Assembly (NCBI RefSeq): GCF_026342035.1
Contig: NZ_JAPENM010000002.1
Coordinates: forward strand, 496,001-560,000
Length of the DNA stretch: 64,000 nt
Source of the DNA: Aldersonia sp. NBC_00410
Lineage (GTDB): Bacteria > Actinomycetota > Actinomycetes > Mycobacteriales > Mycobacteriaceae
Reading direction: 5' to 3'
The notes below the pieces were generated by a model. The model did no database searches and was not told where the DNA came from. It saw nothing but the letters and a program-made list of their open reading frames with translations. Shown one piece after another: positions 47,732 through 56,981 of this stretch (position 1 is its first letter; every line of letters starts with the position of its first letter). Made by a program: the position numbers and the translations under genes.

Positions 47732-48238
47732 TCAGAATTTCGGGAACTGTTCGGGTGGAATGCTCGGCAGGCACGGCAGGTCGAGACCTTCGACGATCGG
47801 TTCGAGCATGAGTGCGTCACCTGCGACGCGCACCGTGCGCGGGAATAGCGGCAGGAAAGCCGGGCCCTTCGCCACCGTGCCGTCGAAATGGAACTTGCTG
47901 CCGTGACAGCGGCAGTTGACGGTGCCGTCGCGCACCGTCGAGAGGTGGCAGCCCAGGTGCGTGCAGGTCGCGCAGAAGGCGCGGAACTCTCCCGGGTTCG
48001 GCTGGGTCAGCACGAGGTCGCCGAGTATCACGCCGCCACCGACCGGAACGTCCGCGGCCTTGGCCACTTCCGTGGCAGTCGCCGCGCAATCCACGGTCCC
48101 CGGTGCGTGCGCCGCCGGAGCCGCGGATGCCGCGGGCAATTTCCGGGCGATCGTCCCGCCGACCGCGACGGCGGCCGCCGCGACCCCGATTCCGGTGACT
48201 GCCCTGCGCCGATCAATCCGGACGCCTTCCACGGACAT
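47732..48238 (-). CDS. Rieske [2Fe-2S] protein, Tat-exported
   Basis: 168 residues. The N-terminus DRRRAVTGIGVAAAAVAVGG is a twin-arginine-type signal. The Rieske cluster ligands are in CTHLGCH and CRCHGSKF. AAAGGGG precedes the ATG at 48238. Such proteins are extracytoplasmic electron carriers or subunits of unknown oxidoreductases; no partner is adjacent. It is convergent with the RecQ-like gene. Confidence 0.88.
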   Translation of the reverse strand: MSVEGVRIDRRRAVTGIGVAAAAVAVGGTIARKLPAASAAPAAHAPGTVDCAATATEVAKAADVPVGGGVILGDLVLTQPNPGEFRAFCATCTHLGCHLSTVRDGTVNCRCHGSKFHFDGTVAKGPAFLPLFPRTVRVAGDALMLEPIVEGLDLPCLPSIPPEQFPKF

Positions 48239-48500
48239 GGCTGTACCCCTTTCGTGGGCTCTCATCACTAGGTTTACGCCCGCCCCACGCTGCAGGTTCA
48301 CCGTTTCCGCGATCCCGTCGGCAGGCGTCGCGCGCAGTGACGAAGGCAGGATGGCAGACCCCTCCGGGTAGCACCCCGAGAGGCATCCGCGTGGCGAAGG
48401 TCACAGGTACCCGCTCACCTGCATGGGTATACCGCTTCCGTCGGAAATTTCGAGAGGGTTGGTGAAATTGCAGCTATCGATTGTTACGTTCGACCAACCG
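48239..48500. other. Gap upstream of ectA and the Rieske gene
   Basis: 262 bases between divergent genes. The right half is AT-rich for the window, including GAAATTGCAGCTATCGATTGTTACGTT at 48465-48490, and probably holds the ectoine promoter, but no -35/-10 pair with good spacing can be named. No gene is seen in it. Confidence 0.3.
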
Positions 48501-49058
48501 ATGACCCAGACAAAGAGCGCGACCCCGAAACACGCTGAGAATGAGCGTGCAACGTCCCCTGTCAGACTTCGTCGGCCGGAAATAAACGATGGTTCGCGGC
48601 TGTGGAAAATCGCTGCGGATTCTCGCGTACTCGACGTCAACTCCAGCTACTCCTATGTGCTGTGGTGCCGCGACTTCGCGAGCACCTCCATTGTGGCCGA
48701 AGACGACGGACGAGTCGTCGGATTCGTCACCGGCTACATCCGCCAAGACGCCCCGGACACGCTGTTCGTCTGGCAGGTTGCGGTAGACGAATCCCAGCGC
48801 GGCAAGGGAGTTGGCGTAGCCATGCTCGACCAACTACTCGAAGACGTTGCACCACGGTCGGTTACGAGACTCGAAACCACCGTTAGCCCCGACAATCCCG
48901 CCTCCATAGCGATGTTCACATCGCTGGCGCGGCGTCGCGGCACCGATATCACCAAATACAACCTGTTCACCCCTGAGCACTTCCCCGACAGCCATGAAGC
49001 CGAAGAGCTCTACGTCGTCGGTCCACAGGAGAACCGGAAGGAAAGCAGAACAAAATGA
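48501..49058 (+). CDS. ectA: Diaminobutyrate acetyltransferase
   Basis: 185-residue GNAT enzyme, second chemical step of ectoine synthesis: N-acetylation of 2,4-diaminobutyrate. The domain begins at VRLRRPEINDGSRLWKIAADS and includes LDVNSSYSYVLWCRDF and the acetyl-CoA loop ESQRGKGVGVAML. ATG at 48501 is chosen as it gives the family length; it lacks an obvious ribosome site. It overlaps ectB by ATGA. Confidence 0.94.
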   Translation: MTQTKSATPKHAENERATSPVRLRRPEINDGSRLWKIAADSRVLDVNSSYSYVLWCRDFASTSIVAEDDGRVVGFVTGYIRQDAPDTLFVWQVAVDESQRGKGVGVAMLDQLLEDVAPRSVTRLETTVSPDNPASIAMFTSLARRRGTDITKYNLFTPEHFPDSHEAEELYVVGPQENRKESRTK

Positions 49059-50314
49059 CCACTGCGCAGACCAATGTTTTCGAAACCCTCGAGTCCGAGG
49101 TGCGTAGCTACTGCCGCAACTGGCCAACCGTGTTCGAATCTGCCAAGGGCGCCTGGTTGCGAGACGAAAATGGAAAAGAATACCTCGATTTCTTCGCCGG
49201 TGCCGGCGCGCTGAATTACGGGCATAACAATCCGGTGCTCAAGCACGCGCTGATCGACTACCTGATGAGCGACGGCATTACGCACGGCCTCGACATGTCG
49301 ACGGTGGCCAAGCGCGACTTCCTCGAGACGTTCCAGCGCACCATCCTCGAGCCCCGCGGCCTCGACTACAAGGTGCAGTTCCCCGGCCCGACCGGCGCGA
49401 ACACCGTCGAGGCGGCGCTCAAGCTCGCTCGCAAGGTGACCGGACGCGAGTCGATCGTCAGCTTCACCAACGCCTTCCACGGCATGACGCTCGGTGCGCT
49501 GTCGGTGACGGGCAACTCGATGAAGCGCGCCGGTGCGGGCATCCCGCTCGTGCACGCCACGCCGATGCCGTTCGACAACTACTTCGACGGTGTCACCGAG
49601 GACTTCCACTGGTTCGAGCGCGTGCTCGACGACTCCGGTTCGGGCCTCAACCGCCCGGCCGCGGTGATCGTCGAGACGGTGCAGGGCGAGGGCGGCATCA
49701 ACGTCGCGCGACCGGAATGGCTGCGCGCGCTCGCCGACCTGTGCGCCAAGCGCGACATCCTGCTGATCGTCGACGACGTGCAGATGGGCTGCGGCCGCAC
49801 CGGGCCGTTCTTCTCGTTCGAGATCGCCGGCATCACGCCCGACATCGTCACGCTCTCCAAGTCGATCAGCGGCTACGGCCTCCCGATGGCCCTCACGCTG
49901 TTCAAGTCGGAACTCGATCAGTGGTCGCCGGGCGAGCACAACGGCACCTTCCGCGGCAACAACCCGGCGTTCGTGACCTCGCGCGTCGCGCTCGAGCACT
50001 TCTGGTCCGACCCGGCATTCGAGCAGGCCACCTTGGCGAAGGGCGCCAGGATTCGCGCCGCCTTCGACGAACTGGCGCAGCGCCACGACGGCGTCAGCTC
50101 GCGGGGCCGCGGCATGGTGCAGGGTCTCAAGTTCACCGAGCCCGACCACGCAGCGAAGGTGTGCCGGTACGCGTTCGACAAGGGCCTGCTCGCGGAGACC
50201 TCCGGCCCGTCCGACGAAGTGGTCAAGCTGCTGCCGCCGCTCACCCTCACCGAGGACGAACTGGATCACGGCATGCGGATCCTCACCGAGGCGACCGACG
50301 TGGTCATGTCCTGA
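49055..50314 (+). CDS. ectB: Diaminobutyrate-2-oxoglutarate aminotransferase
   Basis: 419-residue PLP enzyme of the ornithine-type aminotransferase class. It makes diaminobutyrate from aspartate semialdehyde. FFAGAGALNYGHNNP, GPTGANTVEAALKLAR, IVDDVQMGCGRTG and the PLP lysine in TLSKSISGYGLP are visible. Its ATG overlaps ectA by four bases. Confidence 0.96.
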   Translation: MTTAQTNVFETLESEVRSYCRNWPTVFESAKGAWLRDENGKEYLDFFAGAGALNYGHNNPVLKHALIDYLMSDGITHGLDMSTVAKRDFLETFQRTILEPRGLDYKVQFPGPTGANTVEAALKLARKVTGRESIVSFTNAFHGMTLGALSVTGNSMKRAGAGIPLVHATPMPFDNYFDGVTEDFHWFERVLDDSGSGLNRPAAVIVETVQGEGGINVARPEWLRALADLCAKRDILLIVDDVQMGCGRTGPFFSFEIAGITPDIVTLSKSISGYGLPMALTLFKSELDQWSPGEHNGTFRGNNPAFVTSRVALEHFWSDPAFEQATLAKGARIRAAFDELAQRHDGVSSRGRGMVQGLKFTEPDHAAKVCRYAFDKGLLAETSGPSDEVVKLLPPLTLTEDELDHGMRILTEATDVVMS

Positions 50315-50378
50315 TCTCCCCGACACATTTCCACTTTCGGCAGTACCGCCTTACCGCAGTACAGAATTGAGGATCGAC

Positions 50379-50777
50379 ATGATTGTCCGCACGACCGCTG
50401 AGATCACCGGTACCGACCGCGATGTCGCCAGCGAGGATGGCAATTGGACCAGCAAGCGCATCGTCCTCGGCGGTGACGGGGTCGGGTTCTCGTTCCACGA
50501 GACCACCATCAAGGCCGGTTCGGTGAACAACTTCCACTACGCCAACCACATCGAGGCGGTGTGGGTCGTCGAGGGTGAAGGCACGCTGACCGATCTCACC
50601 AACAACGAGACCTACGAACTCGGTCCCGGTTCCATGTACCTGCTCAACGGCCACGAGCGCCACCGAGTCGAGCCGCGCACCCAGATGCGGATGTTCTGCG
50701 TCTTCAACCCGCCGGTCACCGGCCGCGAGGTGCACGACGAGAACGGCGTGTACCCACTCGTCGAAGTTCCCGCGTAG
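50379..50777 (+). CDS. ectC: L-ectoine synthase
   Basis: 132-residue cupin that cyclises N-acetyldiaminobutyrate to ectoine. The N-terminus MIVRTTAEITGTDRDV, NNFHYANHIEAVWVVEGEGTL and the ELGPGSMYLLNGHERH cupin motif are typical. GAGG precedes the ATG at 50379, so an upstream in-frame ATG at 50367 is rejected. No ectD (ectoine hydroxylase) follows, unlike many actinobacterial clusters. Confidence 0.96.
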   Translation: MIVRTTAEITGTDRDVASEDGNWTSKRIVLGGDGVGFSFHETTIKAGSVNNFHYANHIEAVWVVEGEGTLTDLTNNETYELGPGSMYLLNGHERHRVEPRTQMRMFCVFNPPVTGREVHDENGVYPLVEVPA

Positions 50778-50802
50778 CGCTTCCGCTATCGTCTGCTCGA
50801 GT

Positions 50803-50830
50803 GCGCCACACAGGCCCTGACTGTGTGCGC
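50803..50830 (+). terminator. Hairpin after ectC
   Basis: GCGCCACACAG and CTGTGTGCGC pair with one bulged C around a 7-base loop, 26 bases after the ectC stop. There is no T-tract. It may end the ectABC transcript or shape the leader of the next gene. Confidence 0.4.
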
Positions 50831-50861
50831 CGACGGTAGTCGAACGACGGGGAGGTCGGCC

Positions 50862-51836
50862 ATGTCCGCAGCCACACACGCCGACATGCCGGACCCGACC
50901 TCGACAGCTCGGACTCAGCAGCCGGTCCCCATCGCCCTCGGGCCGAATGGGGACCGGCTGCTGTCCGATGCGATCGGCAGCGGCGGCGCCACGCTCACGG
51001 ATCTCGCCGTCGCCCGCGCGCTCGTCTGGGACGGCGGCACGGCCGACTTCCCGGTACTGCCCGATCACGTCCGGTGGGTGCAGCTCAACTCCGCCGGCGT
51101 CGAACACTGGTTCGCCACAGACGTTTTCCAGCAGAACCCGCACGTCGTGTTCACCTCGGCGGTGGGGGCGTTCGCCGCCAGCGTCGCCGAGCACGCGCTG
51201 ATGCTGCTGCTCGCCGGGGTGCGCCAGCTACCCGAGCACCTGCGCGCAGACAGCTGGCGGCCCGCCGAACTGGCGCCGCGGATCGGCACGCTGCGCGACG
51301 CTACGGTGACCATCCTCGGCGCCGGCGGCATCGGCCGAGCCCTGATTCCCATGCTCACGCCTCTCGGCGCGCACGTCATCGCGGTCAACCGCACCGGCAC
51401 ACCGGTGCCGGGGGCGATGGAAACCGTTGCCGTCGCGCAGGTGAGCGAAGTGTGGGAGCACACCGATCACCTCGTCATCGCAGCACCGGCCACCCCCGCG
51501 ACCAAACACCTCGTGGAGCGGTCCGCGCTCGCCGCACTCAAACCGCACTCGTGGGTCGTCAACGTCGCCCGCGGTGACCTGCTCGACACCGACGCAGCCG
51601 TCGACGCGCTGCGCGCCGGCACGATCGGCGGGGTCGGTCTCGACGTCACCGACCCGGAACCACTACCCGACGGACACCCGCTCTGGTCGCTGCCCAATGT
51701 GATCATCACGCCGCACGATTCCAATCCTCCGCAGCGTCGGGTACCGGCATTCGCGGAGCGAGTCGCCGCGAATGTCGCCCGTTTCGTCGCCGGTCAGGAA
51801 CTGATCGGCGTCATCGACACGACCCGCGGCTACTGA
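50862..51836 (+). CDS. D-2-hydroxyacid dehydrogenase family protein
   Basis: 324 residues. The NAD-binding Rossmann domain carries ILGAGGIGRALIPML, followed by the family block VNVARGDLLDTDAAVDALRAG with the catalytic Arg and the EPLPDGHPLW segment; the catalytic His is in NVIITPHDSN. GGGGAGG precedes the ATG at 50862. The substrate is unknown. It follows ectC in the same direction after 84 bases with a hairpin between, so co-expression with ectoine genes is possible but not shown. Confidence 0.87.
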   Translation: MSAATHADMPDPTSTARTQQPVPIALGPNGDRLLSDAIGSGGATLTDLAVARALVWDGGTADFPVLPDHVRWVQLNSAGVEHWFATDVFQQNPHVVFTSAVGAFAASVAEHALMLLLAGVRQLPEHLRADSWRPAELAPRIGTLRDATVTILGAGGIGRALIPMLTPLGAHVIAVNRTGTPVPGAMETVAVAQVSEVWEHTDHLVIAAPATPATKHLVERSALAALKPHSWVVNVARGDLLDTDAAVDALRAGTIGGVGLDVTDPEPLPDGHPLWSLPNVIITPHDSNPPQRRVPAFAERVAANVARFVAGQELIGVIDTTRGY

Positions 51837-51889
51837 TCCGGCCGTCACTTTCGGGTGCGCGACCGCTCGGACGTCGGTTTACTGGAGAA

Positions 51890-52771
51890 GTGACCGACAC
51901 TCTGACGACCGACGTCTCCCCCGTCGTCGTCCGTGACGCCGTCGAAGGCGCTCGCCGGCTCGGTGAACTCATGCACGGCAGGCGCACGGTCGTGCTCACC
52001 GGCGCCGGCATCTCGACGGACTCCGGCATCCCCGACTACCGCAGCCCGGATTCGCCGCCGCGCACGCCGATGACCTATCAGCAGTTCGTCGGCGACGCCG
52101 ACTTCCGCCGCCACTACTGGGCGCGCAACCATCTCGGTTGGCGGCACATGGACGCCACCACGCCCAACACCGGTCATCGTGCGCTGGCGCGACTCGAGCG
52201 CAGCGGCACAGTGCACGCGATCATCACCCAGAACGTCGACCTGCTGCATACGAAGGCAGGCAGTCGCAGTGTCATCGACCTGCACGGCACCTATGCGCAG
52301 GTGATCTGCCTGGACTGCGGCGCCCGGGTGTCCCGGCACGGGCTGGCCACCAGACTCGAACAGGCCAATCCCGGTTTTGCCGAGTCCCACAGCGGGGCAA
52401 TCGAAGTCGCACCCGACGCGGACGCCGTGATCGCACGGACCGCGCACTTCCGGCCGGTCGGCTGTGCAGGCTGCGGCGGCATGCTCAAACCCGACATCGT
52501 CTACTTCGGCGAGTCGGTTCCCCGGGGCCGCGTCGACGCCGCGTTCGCCCTCGTCGACGCCGCCGAACTGCTGCTCGTCGCCGGATCGTCACTCACCGTG
52601 ATGTCGGGGCTGCGGTTCGTGCGCCGCGCCGCGAAAATCGGCATCCCGATCGTCATCGTCAATCGCGGTGTCACCCGAGGCGACGCACTCGCGGCGCTCA
52701 AGATCGAGGCGGGTTGCTCGCCGGTGCTCGCCGCATTGAGCGACGGGGGCTTTGCCGGGACCGGGTCCTAG
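51890..52771 (+). CDS. Sir2 family NAD-dependent protein deacylase
   Basis: 293 residues. NAD-binding [23 protein letters not shown], the catalytic His in DLHGTYAQV and the zinc cysteines CLDC and CAGC are all present. The large insertion between the zinc cysteine pairs is typical of class II sirtuins. GTG start at 51890. Convergent with proB; the two stop codons share a CTAG. Confidence 0.92.
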   Translation: MTDTLTTDVSPVVVRDAVEGARRLGELMHGRRTVVLTGAGISTDSGIPDYRSPDSPPRTPMTYQQFVGDADFRRHYWARNHLGWRHMDATTPNTGHRALARLERSGTVHAIITQNVDLLHTKAGSRSVIDLHGTYAQVICLDCGARVSRHGLATRLEQANPGFAESHSGAIEVAPDADAVIARTAHFRPVGCAGCGGMLKPDIVYFGESVPRGRVDAAFALVDAAELLLVAGSSLTVMSGLRFVRRAAKIGIPIVIVNRGVTRGDALAALKIEAGCSPVLAALSDGGFAGTGS

Positions 52772-53898
52772 ACCGGGACCAGATCGTCGGCGTGCACGAC
52801 CGGCCGCTGCATATCCGGTGGCAGTTCGTTCGTCGACTGACCGAGCATGGTCGCGAGTTCGGTGCTGTCGTAGGCGACGATGCCACGCGCGACCAGCTTC
52901 CCCTCGGGATCGTTGATGTCGACCACGTCACCGGCGTAGTAATGCCCATGCACCGCAGTGATTCCGGCGGCCAGCAGGGAGCGCCTGCGTTTGGCAACCG
53001 CGGCCACCGCACCCGCGTCGAGCCGAATCGACCCCTTGCTATCGGCGGCGTGGCGCACCCAGAAACGCCGCGCCGACAAACGGATCGGCCGGGCCGCGAA
53101 CGCCGTACCGACCAGTCCCGCGCCGAGTGCCTCGTCCGCGGCACTCGCCGCGGCCAGCAGCACCGGAACTCCCGCATCGGCGGCGAGCCGAGCGGCCGAG
53201 AGCTTGGACGCCATCCCACCGGTGCCCAGCACTCCCCCGGTTCCCGCGATCACGCCGTCCAGGTCGCTGCGCGTGCGCACCTCGGTAATGAGGGTGGACC
53301 GGTTCCGGCGCGGGTCCCCGTCGTAGAGCCCGTCCACGTCGGACAGCAGAACCAGGGCGTCGGCGCCGACGAGATGCGCAACGAGTGCCGCCAGGCGGTC
53401 GTTGTCGCCGAACCGGATTTCCGCCGTCGCGACCGTATCGTTCTCGTTCACAACGGGAATCGCACCGAGCGAACGCAACCGGTCCAGGGTGCGTTGCGCG
53501 TTGCGGTGACTTTCGCGCCGGCCGAAATCGTCGGCGGACAACAACACCTGCCCGACCGTGCGGCCGTGCCGCGCGAACGAGGTGCCCCAGGCGTGCGCCA
53601 GTGCGAGCTGACCGACGCTGGCCGCGGCCTGCTTGGTCGCGAGGTCGGTGGGTCGCTTGGTGAGCCCGAGCGGAGCCAGCCCCGCACCGACCGCACCGGA
53701 CGATACGACCACGACATCCGTGCCCGCCCGCACCCGCGCCTCCACGGCATCGGCCAGCAGGTCGAGCCGGCTGACATCGAGACCACCGACCAGGCTGGTG
53801 ATGGCCGACGAGCCGATCTTCACCACCAGTCGGCGGGCAGATGCGATGGCCTGGCGCGCCGGGCTCTCGGTGATGACCGGTGGCTCCGCGCTGCTCAC
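52768..53898 (-). CDS. proB: Glutamate 5-kinase
   Basis: 376 residues; first step of proline synthesis. The amino-acid kinase domain has [23 protein letters not shown] and [17 protein letters not shown], with [15 protein letters not shown]. The C-terminal PUA domain starts near residue 280 ([13 protein letters not shown]). Its ATG overlaps the obg stop by four bases. Confidence 0.96.
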
Positions 53899-55358
53899 TC
53901 GTCCGTTCCGTCGCTGTCCGACTCCAGGCCGCGCCGAACCCGGCGCGCATGCTTGCGCTCCGCCGCACCGATCCGCTCGACCTGGTCCAACCGGGGGTCC
54001 GTGCCACGGCCGGTGCGCACGACGTCCACACCGGCGGCGGTCTGCGGCTCCCAGTCGAACGAGACGTCACCGATTGTCACCGGTGCCCCCGGTTTCGCAC
54101 CGAGGCGCATAAGTTCGTCCTCCACGCCGAGGCGAGCGAGCCGATCGGCGAGGTACCCGACCGCCTCGTCGTTGTCGAACTGGGTCTGGCGCACCCAGCG
54201 TTCGGGCCGCACGCCTCGGACGATGAAGCCGCCGTCGATCTCGGGATCCGCGATGACCGTGAAACCGGTCTCGTCGATGGCGATCGGCCTGATCACCGGC
54301 CGCTTGCGCTCCGGCGCCGGGCGATCGCGTCGGTACTGCTCGACCAGCTCGGCGAGCGCAAACGACAACTGGCGCAAGCCCTCGTGGCTGACCGCGGAGA
54401 TGCTGAACACCGGCCAACCGCGCTCGACGAAGTCCGGAGTCACCATCTCGGCGAGTTCGTCCGCATCCGGCACATCGACCTTGTTGAGGATCACCACGCG
54501 CGGGCGGTCGGCGAGATCGCCGAGTCCCGCATCCGCCGACAGGGCGGGCCGGTAGGCGGCGAGTTCGGCCTCGAGCGCATCCACGTCGGATACCGGGTCA
54601 CGGCCGGGCTCGAGCGTCGCGCAGTCGACGACATGGGCGAGCACGGCGCACCGCTCGAGGTGGCGCAGGAAGTCGAGGCCGAGCCCCTTGCCCTTGCTGG
54701 CGCCGGGAATCAGGCCGGGCACGTCGGCAATGGTGAAGGTCGTGTCACCGATGGAGACGACGCCGAGGTTCGGCACGAGCGTGGTGAACGGATAGTCCGC
54801 GATCTTGGGCTTGGCCGCAGACAGCGCCGAGACCAGCGACGACTTGCCCGCGGACGGGAATCCGACGAGACCGACATCGGCGACCGACTTCAGCTCGAGG
54901 ACGAGTTCGCGCTCGTCGCCGGGCTCGCCGAGCAGCGCAAACCCCGGTGCCTTCCGCGCTCGCGACGCCAGTGACGCGTTGCCGAGGCCGCCGCGTCCGC
55001 CTGCCGCGGCCTCGTATCGGGCACCGATACCGACCAGGTCGACGAGGATGCGCCCGTCGCCATCGAGGACGACCGTGCCGTCCGGAACCTTCAGCACCAG
55101 GTCGTCGCCGGTGGCGCCGTCGCGGTTGCCGCCCATGCCCTGCGTGCCGCTACCGGCCCTGGCGTGCGGGTGGAAGTGGAAGTCGAGCAGGGTGTGCACG
55201 CCGGGGTCGACCTCGAGCACGATACTGCCGCCGCGTCCGCCGTTACCGCCGTCCGGGCCGCCGAGCGGTTTGAACTTCTCGCGGTGCACGGAGGCGCAGC
55301 CATTGCCGCCCTTGCCCGCGGTGACATGCAGCACGACGCGGTCGACGAAGCGGGACAT
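53895..55358 (-). CDS. obg: GTPase Obg/CgtA
   Basis: 487 residues; essential GTPase in 50S assembly and stress control. The glycine-rich Obg fold occupies the first about 158 residues ([22 protein letters not shown]...). The GTPase domain follows with [20 protein letters not shown] and NKVDVPD. The C-terminal OCT domain ends in an acidic tail. AAGGAG precedes the ATG at 55358. It is downstream of rplU-rpmA and upstream of proB, the classic rplU-rpmA-obg-proB order. Confidence 0.97.
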   Translation of the reverse strand: MSRFVDRVVLHVTAGKGGNGCASVHREKFKPLGGPDGGNGGRGGSIVLEVDPGVHTLLDFHFHPHARAGSGTQGMGGNRDGATGDDLVLKVPDGTVVLDGDGRILVDLVGIGARYEAAAGGRGGLGNASLASRARKAPGFALLGEPGDERELVLELKSVADVGLVGFPSAGKSSLVSALSAAKPKIADYPFTTLVPNLGVVSIGDTTFTIADVPGLIPGASKGKGLGLDFLRHLERCAVLAHVVDCATLEPGRDPVSDVDALEAELAAYRPALSADAGLGDLADRPRVVILNKVDVPDADELAEMVTPDFVERGWPVFSISAVSHEGLRQLSFALAELVEQYRRDRPAPERKRPVIRPIAIDETGFTVIADPEIDGGFIVRGVRPERWVRQTQFDNDEAVGYLADRLARLGVEDELMRLGAKPGAPVTIGDVSFDWEPQTAAGVDVVRTGRGTDPRLDQVERIGAAERKHARRVRRGLESDSDGTDE

Positions 55359-55401
55359 GGTTTCGATTCTCCTTCACGATGCCGGTCGGCTCCGGCATCT
55401 C

Positions 55402-55468
55402 GGCAATGATCACGAGCCTATGGCCCCAAAACCGGCCTGTCGGCGACCATTGCTCGTGATCACCGGCG
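55402..55468. repeat. Pair of GTGATCAC intergenic repeats, inverted
   Basis: Two copies of the unit also found at 16334-16524: reverse at 55402-55427 and forward at 55445-55468. They face each other, sharing an exact 11-base inverted repeat, TGATCACGAGC. They lie between rpmA and obg, just before the rpmA terminator. Confidence 0.6.
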
Positions 55469-55481
55469 TGGGCCGTACGAA

Positions 55482-55527
55482 CGAAAAGGGCGGGCCGGGT
55501 TCTTACGACCCTGGCCCGCCCTTTTCG
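55482..55527 (-). terminator. Rho-independent terminator of rplU-rpmA
   Basis: A perfect 15-base stem whose outer bases are AAAA and TTTT (CGAAAAGGGCGGGCC and its complement), downstream of rpmA on the minus strand. It separates rpmA from obg, so obg probably has its own promoter. Confidence 0.85.
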
Positions 55528-55547
55528 AAGGCTCTTGCGCGGCTGAC

Positions 55548-55808
55548 CTAGGCCTGCTGCGCCGGAACGATGTTGACGGTCTTGCGACCACGCTTGTTGC
55601 CGAACTCGACCGCACCCGCGCTGAGCGCGAACAGCGTGTCGTCGCCGCCACGGCCGACGTTCACGCCGGGGTGGAAGTGCGTGCCACGCTGGCGGACCAA
55701 GATCTCGCCGGCGTTGACGCTCTGACCACCGAAGCGCTTGACGCCGAGCCGCTGGGCATTCGAATCGCGACCGTTGCGCGAGCTGGATGCACCCTTCTTA
55801 TGTGCCAT
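55548..55808 (-). CDS. rpmA: 50S ribosomal protein L27
   Basis: 86 residues, [22 protein letters not shown]..., with the conserved [25 protein letters not shown]-like core near the peptidyl transferase centre. Preceded by rplU and followed by a strong terminator. Confidence 0.98.
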   Translation of the reverse strand: MAHKKGASSSRNGRDSNAQRLGVKRFGGQSVNAGEILVRQRGTHFHPGVNVGRGGDDTLFALSAGAVEFGNKRGRKTVNIVPAQQA

Positions 55809-55842
55809 GTCTGCGACCCTCCAGGGTTCGTGAAAGCTCGAA

Positions 55843-56154
55843 TTACTTGATGCCGGTGACCTTGAGGACCGTCAGCTTCTGACGGTGACCTTGGCGCTTG
55901 TGGTAGCCGGTCTTGTTCTTGAACTTGTGGATCCGGATCTTCGGGCCCTTGGTCTGCTCGACGACCTCGCCGGTGACCGAAATGCCGGCCAGCTTGTCGG
56001 CGTCGGTGGTGAGCTCGGCGCCGTTGACGACGAGAACCGGCGTCAACTCCACAGCATCACCGGGCTTGGCTTCGATCTTCTCGACCTTCACCAGGTCACC
56101 GACCGCGACCTTGTACTGCTTTCCGCCGGTCTTGACGATCGCGTACGTTGCCAT
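55843..56154 (-). CDS. rplU: 50S ribosomal protein L21
   Basis: 103 residues, [22 protein letters not shown]..., ending [14 protein letters not shown], the normal length and termini of L21. Although the frame is open further upstream, the ATG at 56154 gives the standard start. It is 34 bases before rpmA. Confidence 0.98.
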   Translation of the reverse strand: MATYAIVKTGGKQYKVAVGDLVKVEKIEAKPGDAVELTPVLVVNGAELTTDADKLAGISVTGEVVEQTKGPKIRIHKFKNKTGYHKRQGHRQKLTVLKVTGIK

Positions 56155-56427
56155 CGGACGGCTACCCCTATCTTCCTGGTCACACTCGAAAACGCTCGCA
56201 AGGCGCTCAACCTCACGACTGGCCTGTTGGCTGCCTGCGCCACTCGCCCGGTTCCGAATTGCACATGGTCCAAGGCGGGCGCGGCGAAGCGATGTCGCCA
56301 GGCGGCGACCGTTCAAGGTTACGGGATCGGCGCGCCGCTGGTCAAACCGGCTCGGTCGCCGGCATCGATGCGCCCGAACGCTAGTGTCGCAGGCGAAAAC
56401 TGGTCACGATCCGGGGGAGCGACCACG

Positions 56428-56829
56428 TTGAGCACACCACCGTCCGCCGCCACGCTGATTCCATTGACTATGGCGTTCACCTGCGACCGGGCCACCCGCT
56501 ACGACCTGCATCGTGCCGATATGTGGGCCGATGCGACCAGCCCGCTCGGCGCGAGCATCCGGTTCGGGGTGCCGGGTGCAGCGCTCGGTGGCATCGCCCT
56601 GTGGAACTTCGATGAGCCGCGCGTGTTCGGCATAATGCTCGGGATATACGCCGCGGTGGTTTTCCTCTCCTTTATCCCCAGCTACCTGCTCGGTGCCGCT
56701 CGCGGGCGTTTCGCGATGCGCCGGCTCGGCTACGCCGAAGCCGGCACCGTGCTCTATGCGGGCTACACGGCCACCGCATACGCGTTCAGCGGGCCGGGAG
56801 TTCAGTTCAGCGTCGACTTCGCCATGTGA
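56428..56829 (+). CDS. Small membrane protein of unknown function
   Basis: About 133 residues with two to three hydrophobic segments: ASIRFGVPGAALGGIALW, IMLGIYAAVVFLSFIPSYLLG and a weaker AGTVLYAGYTATAYAF. A TTG start at 56428 has GGGGGAG eight bases upstream; an ATG at 56470 is the alternative. It lies between rplU and rne, divergent from rplU. I recognise no family. Confidence 0.55.
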   Translation: MSTPPSAATLIPLTMAFTCDRATRYDLHRADMWADATSPLGASIRFGVPGAALGGIALWNFDEPRVFGIMLGIYAAVVFLSFIPSYLLGAARGRFAMRRLGYAEAGTVLYAGYTATAYAFSGPGVQFSVDFAM

Positions 56830-56980
56830 CGAGGGTGGTGCCCCACTTCCGCGGTGTAGCGATCCAGCGTCGCGGTGCGCGCGGGCAGCTGGTGATACCG
56901 CGCGAACTCGTCCCCGATCCGGTGTTGTCGGCGAGGCGTTCCCGACGCGCGAGCTGAGGCCGCGCGTCGGGCGCTCGAGA
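56812..56980 (-). other. Possible orphan coding frame after rne
   Basis: Directly after the rne stop, in the same frame, the minus strand reads through about 55 codons ending RYTAEVGHHPRHMAKSTLN. Third positions are GC-rich, as in real genes, but no start codon suits it. It could be a gene remnant or an expressed stop-codon read-through tail. It overlaps the end of the convergent membrane-protein gene. Confidence 0.25.
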
Positions 56981-56981
56981 A

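Noticed and set aside
55885-56427. Upstream extension of the small membrane protein at 56428
   Set aside because: The longer frame runs antisense through rplU and lacks a hydrophobic or conserved start; the TTG with a good ribosome site is preferred.
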